Below, one piece after another: positions 55,080 to 64,000 of a stretch of 64,000 nt of DNA. Source of the stretch: an uncultured Lactobacillus sp. GTDB lineage: Bacteria; Bacillota; Bacilli; Lactobacillales; Lactobacillaceae. Position 1 is the stretch's first letter. Each line of letters starts with the position of its first letter. The stretch covers positions 25,064 to 89,063 of the forward strand of contig CAMKZU010000004.1 in NCBI GenBank assembly GCA_946477855.1, written 5' to 3'. Below the pieces are notes generated by a model. It saw only the letters and a program-made list of their open reading frames with translations, had not been told where the DNA came from and did no database searches. A program made the position numbers and the translations under genes.

Positions 55080-58070
55080 CTACCTTTTTGCTCTAAAAAA
55101 GATAACTTCTCGAGCCGCAAGCATCTCTTGGGAGGACTGGTAAATAGTGAGACGAACTTTTTGGGCGCGTACATCCCGCATTCCCACTACCTTGTTTTTA
55201 GTATCAGGTTTCCAGTGTAAATTATCTGCGTAAGTGGTAAAGTTTACGCCATCACTTGAAACAGCAATTGCCAGATCCAATGGTGCTCCTTTATGGTCAA
55301 TATTACGTGGCACATAAACCATCCTGCTTAATTTTTCTACTTTTTCAAAAGTAAAAGTTAGTTCCAGTGGCTGTTCATGTGAGGGGCTTTGTTCAGTTTG
55401 CCATTCGCTTGCCAGCTTAAGATCGGTTAAGTAGGAAAGAGGATGGTTTTCTTTGCTGGCATAGTTACAGTCAACTTTAATATTTTCAATGGCATAATCT
55501 TTAGCAGCGTGCTTGGTAATAACTCCAAAAAGATCAGACCATTCAGAAACCTTGTTTCCAATCACGTACCGCATTCTAATGATGTAGCGGGTATTTGGGG
55601 TTAATTCATGAAAAGCAAAATTTTTGCCGGTAATACCCACATAGAGCAGGTTATTAATTTCAATTTGAACGGCGCTGTTGTGCGGCCAAGCAAGTTCGAA
55701 AGAATGTGCGGAAATTTTACTTGAATCTACAGCTGGCAATTTAGGCGACGGCAATACGCCACTGGTAATTTCATGAACTAAAACATTTTTGCCATACTGC
55801 ATATTATGAACACTAATTTCTATTTTAGTAGTTGTAATATCAAGTTTGGCCAGTTTAATTTGCAAAGCAGACTGCTTATTCTTTTGATACTGTCTAAATT
55901 CATCTAAGCCGTAATTGACATTATAAAAAATACCTTCGTGAGCATGGTTAAAAGCATCAATTGATCCGTATTCCTGCACAGGGACAATTTGATCATTAAT
56001 TTTAATGGTTACGCGGTCAGGGTAGGAATCACACATAATAGTCAGTTCAGTGGGCTGCTCTTTAAATGCATCAGGCACTTCTTCTGCAACTGGTTCAATA
56101 GTTACACGTAGCTGCTCGTTTTTAACTTGGCTGGAGATTCTAGTAAAAGAAGCACCATTTTCAGAATTAGCTGAAGCGGTATTATTATAAATAACAGTTT
56201 CACTTTGTTCTTGGGGATAAAGGAGAAAATTGCGTTTGCCCCAGTCAAAAATACTGCCGCTTTTAACAAATACTGGTAAATGCCAAAGTGGAAATAATAA
56301 ATTATTGTAAACTTTGCCACCAGCGTATTTCTTCCCGGTAAAAAGATCAATCCACATCGACTTTTTGCCCGGTAAATATAAGTTATCCTTGCGTGAATTT
56401 CCTTGCTCATCTTCACGCCCATTGGTAATTGGCGCTACCAGTATATTGTGTCCCAGCATGAATTGGTTACCAAATTGGGAAGTATAATTGGCTTTTTCAT
56501 CGGGGAAATCGCTAAATAAAGGACGCATAATGGGCTCGCCATCTTGGGCTTGTTTATTTAGTGTACACAAGTAGTTGGTCAAATGTTGACGTAATTTAAG
56601 ATAAGCTAAATTGATTTCCGTAATTTTCTTATTATAGGCAAACGGATTTTTGCAAAAATCGCCTTGATCATCAAAGTAAAATAGCAGCGGAGTAAAACTT
56701 TTCCATTCAAAATCGCGGACATTGATTTGGGCATTGCCGCCGCCCTGAAGACCATCAATTGCTGCGCCGACTAAGGGTTGACCAGAGAGATTTGCTCCAA
56801 GCATTCCAGCAATTTGGGTAGTAATATTATCCCAATTGCCACCAATATCACCAAAGATAAGCGCCGCTGATTTTTGCATTCCTGCTGAGCCGCTTCCAGC
56901 CAGCACCATAGGTCGTGTTAAGTGAGACTCACCCTGCAGCTGTTTAGCATCGTGGCTGGCAGATTGAGCATCAGTAAAAGTGAAAGCCGTTTTGGCTGGC
57001 AGTTCGGTTTCACCTTGATGCCAAAAGCCGGGTTGAACGTCCTGATTGAGCGCATAGTCATTAAAGAACTCTAAGGCATGGATATTGTTAGATTGTACAG
57101 CGTAGTTAGGAATGAACCAGCTTAAAGGAAAATGCTGCGCATGATACTGGTCAATCATTGCGCGCGCAGAAAACTGATAATTTTCTTCTCCATTTAATGA
57201 GGCTTTACCCGAAGCGGCATCTTGATCTTTTGTCCGAATATAATAATTGTTGCCAATTTTACAGGCATTGCGTTCCTGCGCCTTGCTTGGTTGCCACAGA
57301 GTTGTACAGAAATCACCAATGTGACCTAAGCCAAAGGCATATTCTGGTAACATTACAGGTTTACCAGTTAAAGTGTAGTAATGCTGCAAGATCTCCTGTG
57401 GGTTACTACCAAGTAAATAAAAGCAATCAAAAATCTTGTCCTGATGAGTGAGGATAGTTGTTCCGGGAGTACTTTTACCAAAGTCATAAATTCCTGGTTG
57501 GCTTGTGTTTCTCAACTCTCCGTAGCCGGCGTTTGACCAGAAAAATGACACGGGCATAATGACGCCGCCTTTTCCGGTTATCTGATCATGTTTGATTACT
57601 ATTCTGTGACCTTTGTGACTAAAATAGCCGTTCTGCAAACCGCCACCATAGAAAAATTCATTTTTATTTTCTGCCAGAAATTCTGTGGTGCCATCATTAC
57701 TTAATTCTAAAGGCAGTGATTGATGCATTCTGTTATGGTGGAGCGTTTCATCAAAAATACTAATTACTGCCGGGTTTTGTGCCCAAATAATCTGATATTT
57801 ACCTGAATGAATGATTAATGAATCATTGGTAGCTCTAACTTGCGAACGTTCAAACGCCGAATGGTCAAATTGCGCTAACTGAATAAGTTCAGTCCGATTT
57901 TCATTGAATTCTTGTGTCGGGTCAAGCAAGAGACGAAAAATGCCGTTAGCCAAGATGTAAAAGTGCGCAATTTCGCCAGTTGCAAAGTGTAATTCATAAT
58001 AGTTTTCACATTTGCTGGCACCTGTAAGTGCCCCTAATTGATGTTTGTTTGTTTGCGTATTTTGGATCAT
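55080..58070 (-). CDS. GH31-family alpha-glucosidase-like enzyme with C-terminal beta domains
   Basis: 996-residue intracellular glycosidase; no signal peptide. Order: N-terminal beta domain (about 1-220; FFYGGGLQNGYFSHKG), TIM-barrel GH31 catalytic domain (about 230-600), a proximal and distal beta domain (about 600-790), an FN3-like module (about 800-870) and a C-terminal F5/8-type carbohydrate-binding module (about 890-996). The acid/base Asp lies in ALIFGDIGGNWDN near residue 405; the nucleophile Asp is most likely in the FFNDYALNQD region near residue 330, but it deviates from the usual motif. Substrate unknown; isomalto- or other alpha-glucans are possible. Confidence 0.82.
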   Translation of the reverse strand: MIQNTQTNKHQLGALTGASKCENYYELHFATGEIAHFYILANGIFRLLLDPTQEFNENRTELIQLAQFDHSAFERSQVRATNDSLIIHSGKYQIIWAQNPAVISIFDETLHHNRMHQSLPLELSNDGTTEFLAENKNEFFYGGGLQNGYFSHKGHRIVIKHDQITGKGGVIMPVSFFWSNAGYGELRNTSQPGIYDFGKSTPGTTILTHQDKIFDCFYLLGSNPQEILQHYYTLTGKPVMLPEYAFGLGHIGDFCTTLWQPSKAQERNACKIGNNYYIRTKDQDAASGKASLNGEENYQFSARAMIDQYHAQHFPLSWFIPNYAVQSNNIHALEFFNDYALNQDVQPGFWHQGETELPAKTAFTFTDAQSASHDAKQLQGESHLTRPMVLAGSGSAGMQKSAALIFGDIGGNWDNITTQIAGMLGANLSGQPLVGAAIDGLQGGGNAQINVRDFEWKSFTPLLFYFDDQGDFCKNPFAYNKKITEINLAYLKLRQHLTNYLCTLNKQAQDGEPIMRPLFSDFPDEKANYTSQFGNQFMLGHNILVAPITNGREDEQGNSRKDNLYLPGKKSMWIDLFTGKKYAGGKVYNNLLFPLWHLPVFVKSGSIFDWGKRNFLLYPQEQSETVIYNNTASANSENGASFTRISSQVKNEQLRVTIEPVAEEVPDAFKEQPTELTIMCDSYPDRVTIKINDQIVPVQEYGSIDAFNHAHEGIFYNVNYGLDEFRQYQKNKQSALQIKLAKLDITTTKIEISVHNMQYGKNVLVHEITSGVLPSPKLPAVDSSKISAHSFELAWPHNSAVQIEINNLLYVGITGKNFAFHELTPNTRYIIRMRYVIGNKVSEWSDLFGVITKHAAKDYAIENIKVDCNYASKENHPLSYLTDLKLASEWQTEQSPSHEQPLELTFTFEKVEKLSRMVYVPRNIDHKGAPLDLAIAVSSDGVNFTTYADNLHWKPDTKNKVVGMRDVRAQKVRLTIYQSSQEMLAAREVIFFRAKR

Positions 58071-58226
58071 GATATTTGCTTCCTAATTAGTTACCTATAC
58101 CACTATTATAACTAAAAAATTAAAACTTTCTGTACTAATTAAGATTGAACTGGAAATGATTGGTAGATTAAGCTAGAATTAGACTGGCAATATCCAATTT
58201 TTCTTTTAAAAGGAAGGCAAAAAACT

Positions 58227-59381
58227 ATGACTTATTATATTCATGCTGATAAATTCTTTCTTAAAAATGTGACAGAAGAAGGGGGTTATCTGGAAGTTCA
58301 AGATAATGGTAAGTTCGGTTTTTATTATACAGAAGACGAGAAACCAGCAGGTAAAATTGTCGATTATAGCGGCAAATGGATAGCTCCAGGGCTTGTTGAT
58401 ACTCATGTTCACGGCTCGCTAAAAGAAGATGTAATGAAAAGCGATTGGACGGGTATTAACCGCTTGTCAGAAGGTTTTCTACGTTCTGGTGTTACCAGCT
58501 GGCTACCAACTACTTATACTGCCGGTGCTGATACTTTATCCCGCATTTGTCAGATGTTTGGTGACCACAAGGGTGAGGAAACTGGTGCCAAAATTCAAGG
58601 TCTTCATTTTGAGGGACCTTACTTTACCGCGGAACATGCTGGAGCAGAAAATCCGAAATATTTGATCGACCCAGATATTACTCAATTTAATGAGTGGCGT
58701 GAGCAATCAAAGGGCTTGTTAAATAAAATTTCACTTGCGCCCGAGAGAAAAGGTGCTAAAGAATTTATTCGAGCTGCTGTTAATGAAGGCGTAGTTGTTT
58801 CTTTAGGTCATTCAAGTGCTAATTTTGCAGAAGCCAAAGCTGGAGTTGAGGCGGGTGCGACCATGTTTACCCATACTTTTAACGGAATGCCGGATCCATC
58901 GCACCATGATTCATCAATTTCTAATGCCGCACTAGCTTTACACAATGTTACGGCTGAATTAATTTGTGATGGCCATCATGTCAAAAAAGAAATGGTACAA
59001 GCTTTAATTCAAGTCAAGGGTGCAGAACATATTTGCCTAATCACTGATTGCATGGAAGCCGGCATGATGCCAGAGGGTGATTATATGTTAGGTGAATTAC
59101 CGGTTTATGTTAAAGACGGTATGGCACGCCTTAAAGATGGTAACAATTTAGCCGGCAGCATATTGCAGTTAAAGGCCGCTGTTAAAAATCTGGTTGACTG
59201 GAATATTGCTACACCGGAAGAAGCAATCATGATGGCTTCTTATGTTCCGGCTAAAAGCGCACACGTTTTAGATAAGTGCGGTACAATTGCACCTGATAAG
59301 GATGCTGACTTTTTGGTGTTAAATCCAGACATGACTTTAAGTGAAACCTACTTAAATGGCGAATCACGCTACAAGGCATAA
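58227..59381 (+). CDS. nagA: N-acetylglucosamine-6-phosphate deacetylase
   Basis: 384-residue amidohydrolase that removes acetate from GlcNAc-6-P for amino-sugar use or cell-wall recycling. Seen: the metal-site pair DTHVHGS near residue 58, Glu in LHFEGPYF near residue 130, His in SLGHSSAN near residue 195 and THTFNGMPDP near residue 216, and the catalytic Asp in LITDCMEAG near residue 274. RBS AAAGGAAGG. It stands alone with its own terminator. No nagB is in the window. Confidence 0.94.
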   Translation: MTYYIHADKFFLKNVTEEGGYLEVQDNGKFGFYYTEDEKPAGKIVDYSGKWIAPGLVDTHVHGSLKEDVMKSDWTGINRLSEGFLRSGVTSWLPTTYTAGADTLSRICQMFGDHKGEETGAKIQGLHFEGPYFTAEHAGAENPKYLIDPDITQFNEWREQSKGLLNKISLAPERKGAKEFIRAAVNEGVVVSLGHSSANFAEAKAGVEAGATMFTHTFNGMPDPSHHDSSISNAALALHNVTAELICDGHHVKKEMVQALIQVKGAEHICLITDCMEAGMMPEGDYMLGELPVYVKDGMARLKDGNNLAGSILQLKAAVKNLVDWNIATPEEAIMMASYVPAKSAHVLDKCGTIAPDKDADFLVLNPDMTLSETYLNGESRYKA

Positions 59382-59406
59382 AATACTCTGTAATTAAATT
59401 TTACAG

Positions 59407-59439
59407 AAAAACCAGTTTATTAAGTTAAACTGGTTTTTT
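59407..59439 (+). terminator. Rho-independent terminator
   Basis: AAAAACCAGTTTA and TAAACTGGTTTTT form a 13-bp stem with a 5-base loop and a T-run. Confidence 0.85.
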
Positions 59440-59594
59440 ATTTTCATAATTATTCAACAAAAGTATATTTTAATATTTTATATATACTATACACTATTAC
59501 TATAAGCTAAATTCTTTGCACTTTTAACTTGCTGGTTATAGTCTAATCATATAGTACGTGCTAATAATAATTAACTAGACGGAGAGTGGAAAAA

Positions 59595-61238
59595 ATGACT
59601 AAAACAGGACAAGACAGGTTGAATGATCCGTTTTTGAACAGAGGTACTGCTTATACAGAAGAACAGCGGGAAAAGTATCATTTGGTGGGGATGCTGCCAC
59701 CAAAGATACAAACATTGGAAGAACAGGCTCGTGAAGTTTACTTGCAATATCAGGAAAAGTCTTCAAACCTTGAAAAACGTATTTTCCTGATGACAATTTT
59801 TAATACTAATCGTGTACTGTTTTTTAAAATCTTTAGTGAACATGTTACTGAATTTATGCCAATTGTGTATGATCCGACAATAGCTGAAACTATTGAAAAT
59901 TACAGTCATTTGTTTGTTAACCCGCAATATGCCGCATTTCTGTCAATTAATGAACCCGATAAAATTGAGGAAAGTTTAAAAAACGCGGCAGATGGGCGTG
60001 ACATTAAGTTGATTGTAGTCACTGACGGCGAAGAAATTTTAGGAATTGGTGACTGGGGCACACAAGGCGTCGACATTTCTGTAGGTAAGCTAATGGTTTA
60101 CACCGCAGCAGCTGGTGTTGATCCTGCGTGTGTATTGCCGGTAGTTCTTGATGTTGGCACTAACAATGACAAATTACTTAATGATTCGCTCTACTTAGGC
60201 AACCATCAGCGTCGGGTGAATGGAGATCCTTATTACCAATTTGTTGATCGCTTTGTGCAAACTGTAGAAAAGCTGTTTCCGGGACTATATTTACATTTTG
60301 AGGATTTTGGCCGGGATAATGCTGATAATATTTTAAAACATTATCGTGATCATATTCTAACCTTTAATGATGATATTCAGGGTACTGGCGTCATTGTTTT
60401 GGCCGGAATTCTCGGAGCATTGAAGATTAGTGGTCAGAAATTAACCGAGCAAAAGTATGTCTGCTTTGGTGCCGGAACAGCTGGTACCGGAATCGTTGAG
60501 CAAGTCTATGCCGAGATGCTGCAAGCAGGATTACAACCTGAAGAAGCACGCAAGCACTTTTACTTAGTGGATAAACAAGGATTGCTTTTTGAAGATACAC
60601 CTGATTTAACACCAGCGCAGAAGCCTTTTGCAAGAAAACGCTCTGAATTCACTAACGCCGATCAGCTCAAAGACTTAAAGAGTGTCGTGCAGTCAATTCA
60701 CCCCGACATTTTAGTAGGAACTTCAACCCGTTCAGGAGCTTTCACCCAGGATATTGTGACGGAAATGGCTGCCCATACCGACCGGCCAATTATTTTCCCA
60801 TTATCAAACCCAACTCAATTAGCTGAGGCAAAAGCAGAAGATTTAATTCACTGGACTAAGGGCAAAGCCTTGGTAGCGACTGGTATTCCTGCTGATCCAG
60901 TTGAATATAATGGCGTCAAGTATGAAATAGGTCAGGCCAATAATGCCTTGGTCTATCCTGGACTTGGTCTTGGTGCTTTAGCAGTTAATGCTAAGATTTT
61001 AAGTGATGAAATGATTAGTGTAGCAGCTCATTCACTTGGCGGTATTGTTGATTCCAGTAAACCAGGTGCAGCCGTGTTACCACCTGTGGAGAAACTAAAT
61101 GTCTTTTCCCAAACTGTAGCAAAAGCTGTGGCTAATAAGGCAATTGCTGATCATCTTAACCAAAATGATTATCAAGACGGTGATAAGGCAGTGGCTGCCC
61201 TTCGCTGGGCACCCGAATATTCAGATGAGCAGGAGTGA
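59595..61238 (+). CDS. mleA: Malolactic enzyme
   Basis: 547-residue NAD- and Mn-dependent enzyme that decarboxylates L-malate directly to L-lactate. Seen: [20 protein letters not shown] at the N-terminus, the malic-domain [34 protein letters not shown] with catalytic residues near 155, the metal-site [10 protein letters not shown] and [10 protein letters not shown], and the NAD motif [15 protein letters not shown] at 59586 is in frame, but GGAGAG at 59581 spaces better to the ATG at 59595. It is directly followed by the malate permease, so malate uptake and decarboxylation are coupled, a known acid-resistance and energy route. No MleR regulator is in the window. Confidence 0.93.
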   Translation: MTKTGQDRLNDPFLNRGTAYTEEQREKYHLVGMLPPKIQTLEEQAREVYLQYQEKSSNLEKRIFLMTIFNTNRVLFFKIFSEHVTEFMPIVYDPTIAETIENYSHLFVNPQYAAFLSINEPDKIEESLKNAADGRDIKLIVVTDGEEILGIGDWGTQGVDISVGKLMVYTAAAGVDPACVLPVVLDVGTNNDKLLNDSLYLGNHQRRVNGDPYYQFVDRFVQTVEKLFPGLYLHFEDFGRDNADNILKHYRDHILTFNDDIQGTGVIVLAGILGALKISGQKLTEQKYVCFGAGTAGTGIVEQVYAEMLQAGLQPEEARKHFYLVDKQGLLFEDTPDLTPAQKPFARKRSEFTNADQLKDLKSVVQSIHPDILVGTSTRSGAFTQDIVTEMAAHTDRPIIFPLSNPTQLAEAKAEDLIHWTKGKALVATGIPADPVEYNGVKYEIGQANNALVYPGLGLGALAVNAKILSDEMISVAAHSLGGIVDSSKPGAAVLPPVEKLNVFSQTVAKAVANKAIADHLNQNDYQDGDKAVAALRWAPEYSDEQE

Positions 61239-61244
61239 GAATAA

Positions 61245-62210
61245 ATTCAAGCCTTTATTACTTCATTAACTAGCGTCGTTGAACTGTTACTTGTAATTGC
61301 TTTAGGGTATTGGCTGCGCACCAGTGGCAAGCTGGGCGATCAGTTTAAAGGCAATATTTCCTATTTAATTATGAATATTGCTCTGCCGGCTTCAATTTTT
61401 GTTTCGGTCTTAAAATACTTGAACCGGCAAAAATTGTTTGGCTTAACAGGTGGATTGATCTATGCCATTATCTGTTTTGCTCTCAGCTATTTGTTCGCAT
61501 GGATATTATGTAAGGTTCTGCGGATTCGCAAAGGCCGCCGCGGTACTTTCATTAACGCCATTACGAATGCCAATACCATTTTTATTGGTTTACCGCTAAA
61601 TATTGCCCTGTTTGGGCAAAAAAGTATGCCGTACTTTTTAATTTATTATGTGTTAAATACGGTTTCTACCTGGGCAATTGGTGTCTTCTTCATTTCTAGC
61701 GATGACCCAACTGAACAAAAAGGAAAACAACAAAAATTCAACTGGAAAAAATTGTTGCCAGCACCATTAGTTGGTTTTCTAATTGCCTTAATTTGCTTAT
61801 TAGTTGAAGTACCAATTCCTAGTTGGATTACGGCTGTGTTAAGTATGGTCGGCGGTATTGTCACGCCGATGTCACTGATTTATATTGGTATTATATTGGC
61901 AGATGCCGGTTTGAAATCAATCCACCTCGACCGCGATACCATTTGGGCATTGCTTGGCCGTTTTATCTTAGTCCCGGCTTTGATGATGATTTTAATCTTT
62001 GTTGGTGCAAATTGGCTGCCGACTTTGACAAGTTTGGCTAAACAAACTTTAGTGGTGCAGTCAGCTACTCCAGCCTTAGCAGTTTTGCCAATCTTAGTGG
62101 GTGAATCACATGGGGATGTGCAATATGCTACCAATGTTGTGACCACCTCCACAGTTTTATTTGTAATTGTCGTACCACTGGTTTTGGAAATTACCCAAAT
62201 ACTAATATAA
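61245..62210 (+). CDS. mleP: Malate permease (auxin-efflux-carrier family), apparent ATT start
   Basis: 321-residue AEC-family transporter with about ten membrane helices. Homologues begin MQAFITSL; here the codons read ATT-CAA-GCC-TTT-ATT-ACT, in frame with the rest, and AGGAG at 61231-61235 lies 9 bases before the ATT. The first in-frame ATG is at 61371, which would drop the first helix (VVELLLVIALGYWLRTSGKL). So either translation starts at ATT, a rare near-cognate start, or the gene is crippled by a G-to-T change. It follows mleA by 6 bases and exchanges malate and lactate by family role. Confidence 0.8.
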   Translation: MQAFITSLTSVVELLLVIALGYWLRTSGKLGDQFKGNISYLIMNIALPASIFVSVLKYLNRQKLFGLTGGLIYAIICFALSYLFAWILCKVLRIRKGRRGTFINAITNANTIFIGLPLNIALFGQKSMPYFLIYYVLNTVSTWAIGVFFISSDDPTEQKGKQQKFNWKKLLPAPLVGFLIALICLLVEVPIPSWITAVLSMVGGIVTPMSLIYIGIILADAGLKSIHLDRDTIWALLGRFILVPALMMILIFVGANWLPTLTSLAKQTLVVQSATPALAVLPILVGESHGDVQYATNVVTTSTVLFVIVVPLVLEITQILI

Positions 62211-62232
62211 TTAATGAGAATTTTATATTATA

Positions 62233-62270
62233 AAAACCCGTCTTTGATCATGTAGATAAGGCGGGTTTTT
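62233..62270 (+). terminator. Rho-independent terminator
   Basis: AAACCCGTCTT and AAGGCGGGTTT pair (one G-U) around a 13-base loop, then TTTTG. Ends the malolactic operon. Confidence 0.8.
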
Positions 62271-62377
62271 GTTGGGAAAATAATATTTGCAATTTTTATT
62301 GTGTTATTTCTTCTTTTATTAATTTTAATATGATAGGCTTTTCGCAGTGGATCTCACAGAAAAGGGAGAAATTTATT

Positions 62378-62425
62378 ATGCAAGTTGTTAACAATCACTT
62401 TGCTCAGACGGCTAGCAAAAACTAG
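62378..62425 (+). CDS. Possible 15-residue peptide
   Basis: A 15-codon frame (MQVVNNHFAQTASKN) has a good ribosome binding site (AAAGGGAG, about 10 bases upstream). No family is recognised. It may be a leader peptide, a decayed gene start, or chance. Confidence 0.2.
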   Translation: MQVVNNHFAQTASKN

Positions 62426-62489
62426 TTACACTGCTTAAATCAAAATATGATTATGATATGTAAAAGAATATAATAAAGGTTGCTTAATA

Positions 62490-62615
62490 TTGGAACATAG
62501 AGAATTAGTCAAATCAAAAGATATTTCTGATAAGGGATTAAAAGCAATGGATGAATCTGTTGCTAATTTAAAAAAAGGAAAGGTGTCCGCACCAATAGAT
62601 TTATCAGACTTTTAG
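62490..62615 (+). CDS. Small antitoxin-like protein
   Basis: 41 residues from a TTG start (EHRELVKSKDISDKGLKAMD, then ESVANLKKGKVSAPIDLSDF). The pattern, a short helix followed by an acidic ID-L-SDF tail, resembles the C-terminal part of small antitoxins. The RBS (AAAGG) is a little far. No toxin follows; a terminator starts at 62679. It may be a stand-alone antitoxin or the leftover of a pair. Confidence 0.45.
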   Translation: MEHRELVKSKDISDKGLKAMDESVANLKKGKVSAPIDLSDF

Positions 62616-62678
62616 ATGAATAGTATTTAAAGAAATTGCTAGTTTTGTGAATGTAAAGATTTATACATATAAACATAT

Positions 62679-62722
62679 AAAAATCCTCTTAGTTAAATTG
62701 AAATCTAACTAAGAGGATTTTT
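62679..62722. terminator. Terminator between convergent genes
   Basis: AAAATCCTCTTAGTTA and TAACTAAGAGGATTTT form a 16-bp stem with a 10-base loop. It lies between the antitoxin-like gene and the decayed yoeB on the other strand, and is usable on both. Confidence 0.85.
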
Positions 62723-62726
62723 AGCT

Positions 62727-62898
62727 TTAATTATAGTGAGTTTTGCAAGCTATAATAATTAATCGCTCATTTTTAACTGTGTAAACTAATCTATCTACAT
62801 TATTTATTCTTCTTGACCAACCAATTTAATATTTTAATTTTTCCGGCTTGCCAATTAACATATTCATTCCAAGCTTCATCTAAAAATTCTACTGTCAT
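62727..62898 (-). pseudogene. yoeB: yoeB/Txe toxin gene with internal deletion
   Basis: The start (MTVEFLDEAWNEYVNWQA) and the end (WSRRINNVDRLVYTV, then KNERLIIIACKTHYN) are clear YoeB sequence. The middle 30-odd residues (catalytic-core helix and loop) are missing, and the two parts are in different frames, so the first part runs into KIKILNWLVKKNK-stop. The gene is therefore dead. Its ATG overlaps the relB stop by ATGA, the classical operon arrangement. The His/Tyr active residues of the C-terminus remain as fossil sequence only. Confidence 0.85.
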
Positions 62899-63179
62899 TC
62901 TTTCTTCTGCTCACTACTTAAAAGATGGTGTGAATGGATATCCTGATTATTGTTAATCTTTTTGAAACGCTGATTTAGTTCAGCTTGATTTTCCTCACTA
63001 CAAAATGGATCCCTAACTTCAAACGGTAAACCACCTTCAGCAATACTTTTCTTTATAAATATATTAATGGCAGTCGAAAGATTAAGGCCTAGGCCGTTAA
63101 ATATTTCTGTAACTCGGTTTTTATCTTCTGAATTAACTTTAACTGAAATCGAAATTTTGCTTTTTTCTGGACTTAGCAT
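62895..63179 (-). CDS. relB: RelB/DinJ-family antitoxin
   Basis: 94-residue antitoxin with an N-terminal ribbon-helix-helix part (KISISVKVNSEDKNRVTEIFNGLGLNLSTAINIFIKKSI), the DNA-binding region, followed by a flexible tail. AGGTGATC before the ATG is a good RBS. Its partner toxin gene is deleted internally, so it may now be a solo antitoxin or regulator, or able to neutralise related toxins. Overlap with yoeB shows the former operon. Confidence 0.9.
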   Translation of the reverse strand: MLSPEKSKISISVKVNSEDKNRVTEIFNGLGLNLSTAINIFIKKSIAEGGLPFEVRDPFCSEENQAELNQRFKKINNNQDIHSHHLLSSEQKKE

Positions 63180-63322
63180 TATTGATCACCTCATATGCAT
63201 AGTAGCACTTTAGATGTATTATGAAGTATAGTTAATTGCTTTAAATTTACATATAATGTACTACCTAAATTATTGTTAGTAAACATTTATAAAAAACGAA
63301 AATCAATTACAGTTTAAATAAA

Positions 63323-63760
63323 TTATTTTATGGTTTTACCAAATCGTTTTTGCATTTTATTGCTAGTATAGCCCAGTTTTTCGTAAAATTTATGAGCACC
63401 TAAACGTGATTCTCCTGAATTTAACCTAATTTCTTTCATGCCTAAATTTTTAGCCTGTTTTTCCAAAGTATGCATAAGTTGACTGCCAATGCCTTTCTTT
63501 TGCACAGAAGAATCTACGGCTAAAGCTAAAACATTGAACATGGGATCAAAGTATGTTTCTTCAAAAATTTCTGCATGCAAATATCCCTCAACCTTTTTGG
63601 TATCTTCATCTTCAAAAACCCAGAGATAGTGATGCTTGGGATCATTTAGCAGCCTTTTAATGTTGGCAGCCGTTTTTTCCACAGAATAATCATAACCTAG
63701 TTCAATTTGATTGATTTTTTGAATTGCTGGACTGTCAGCGACTTGGCATTTTCTAATCAT
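63323..63760 (-). CDS. GNAT-family N-acetyltransferase
   Basis: 145-residue acetyl-CoA-dependent transferase. Seen: IRKCQVADSPAIQKINQ at the N-terminus, LALAVDSSVQKKGIGSQLMHTLE near residue 80, the CoA pyrophosphate loop (Q-x-x-G-I-G), and LGAHKFYEKLGYTSNK near the end. RBS AAAGGAA. The acetylated substrate (amine, peptide, antibiotic) cannot be deduced. Monocistronic. Confidence 0.9.
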   Translation of the reverse strand: MIRKCQVADSPAIQKINQIELGYDYSVEKTAANIKRLLNDPKHHYLWVFEDEDTKKVEGYLHAEIFEETYFDPMFNVLALAVDSSVQKKGIGSQLMHTLEKQAKNLGMKEIRLNSGESRLGAHKFYEKLGYTSNKMQKRFGKTIK

Positions 63761-64000
63761 ACAAATTCCTTTCTTATATTTATTGTATTACGAGATAAAG
63801 TTATTTTTGCGCTCCCAACATTGATTAAAAAGTCTTATTTACATACCTTAAAAATGCGCTCATTTTAAACTTGGATTGGCTTAGTACACTGGTAGTAAAA
63901 CTGTCTTTTACCATTGTCAAAAATGTATTTTAGTTTTTAAAGAGGGAAACAAAATACTATATAGTGGAAATAATCAAAATAAGCCATTGATTTGGCAATA
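63761..64000. other. Gene-free right edge
   Basis: No complete gene is seen. An AGAGGGAAAC-like RBS near 63941 suggests a plus-strand gene might start at or beyond the edge, but the start is not clear. Confidence 0.35.

Overview
The window looks like the chromosome of a Lactobacillus in the strict sense. The evidence is low GC, strong AGGAGG-type ribosome binding sites, SLAP (Lactobacillus S-layer) cell-wall domains, many LacI-family sugar regulators with CcpA (cre) sites, several PTS and ABC sugar systems, a malolactic enzyme with its permease, and relB/yoeB and mazEF toxin-antitoxin genes. The mix of plant-sugar functions and large BspA-like surface proteins would suit an animal- or insect-gut species, but the species is inferred only. 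No rRNA, tRNA, CRISPR array or intact insertion sequence was seen.

Layout. (1) 1-17.4 kb is a carbohydrate block. It holds a split-transketolase subunit (cut by the left edge), a LacI regulator and a fucose-isomerase-like enzyme that share an operator-like repeat; a ribose operon rbsKDACB with a CcpA-type promoter; a LacI regulator divergent from an MFS transporter and an apiosidase-like glycosidase; a macrodomain protein; and a mannose-family PTS with a fused IIC-IID protein plus a transaldolase, divergent from another LacI gene. (2) 17.4-20.6 kb has an rsgA remnant, an ABC exporter and a DmpA-type peptidase. (3) 20.6-37.4 kb is a surface-protein island, all on the minus strand: three DUF285 proteins with LPXTG-like signals, one DUF285 protein with SLAP repeats, a decayed SLAP fragment, two leucine-rich-repeat proteins and a sortase. 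(4) 37.5-42.1 kb is a beta-glucoside operon (antiterminator, PTS, 6-phospho-beta-glucosidase) with two visible RAT/terminator switches. (5) 42.1-54.8 kb is mixed accessory DNA: a structured, possibly non-coding element, a frameshifted PBECR4-like nuclease gene, an orphan ABC exporter, a flavin reductase/OFA transporter/LysR module, an Rgg regulator with a divergent MFS gene, mazEF beside a mazF remnant, a drug exporter and an unknown membrane protein. (6) 55-64 kb has a GH31 enzyme, nagA, the malolactic pair (its permease apparently starting with ATT), a small antitoxin-like gene, a relB gene with a deleted yoeB toxin, and a GNAT acetyltransferase.

How it works together. Most intact operons import a sugar and feed it into glycolysis or the pentose phosphate route, each under its own local switch (LacI operator, cre site or RNA antiterminator). 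The surface island combines one adhesin-like repeat module with several wall-attachment modes and carries its own sortase. The accessory region shows active gene decay: frameshifts, truncated toxins and partial duplications.
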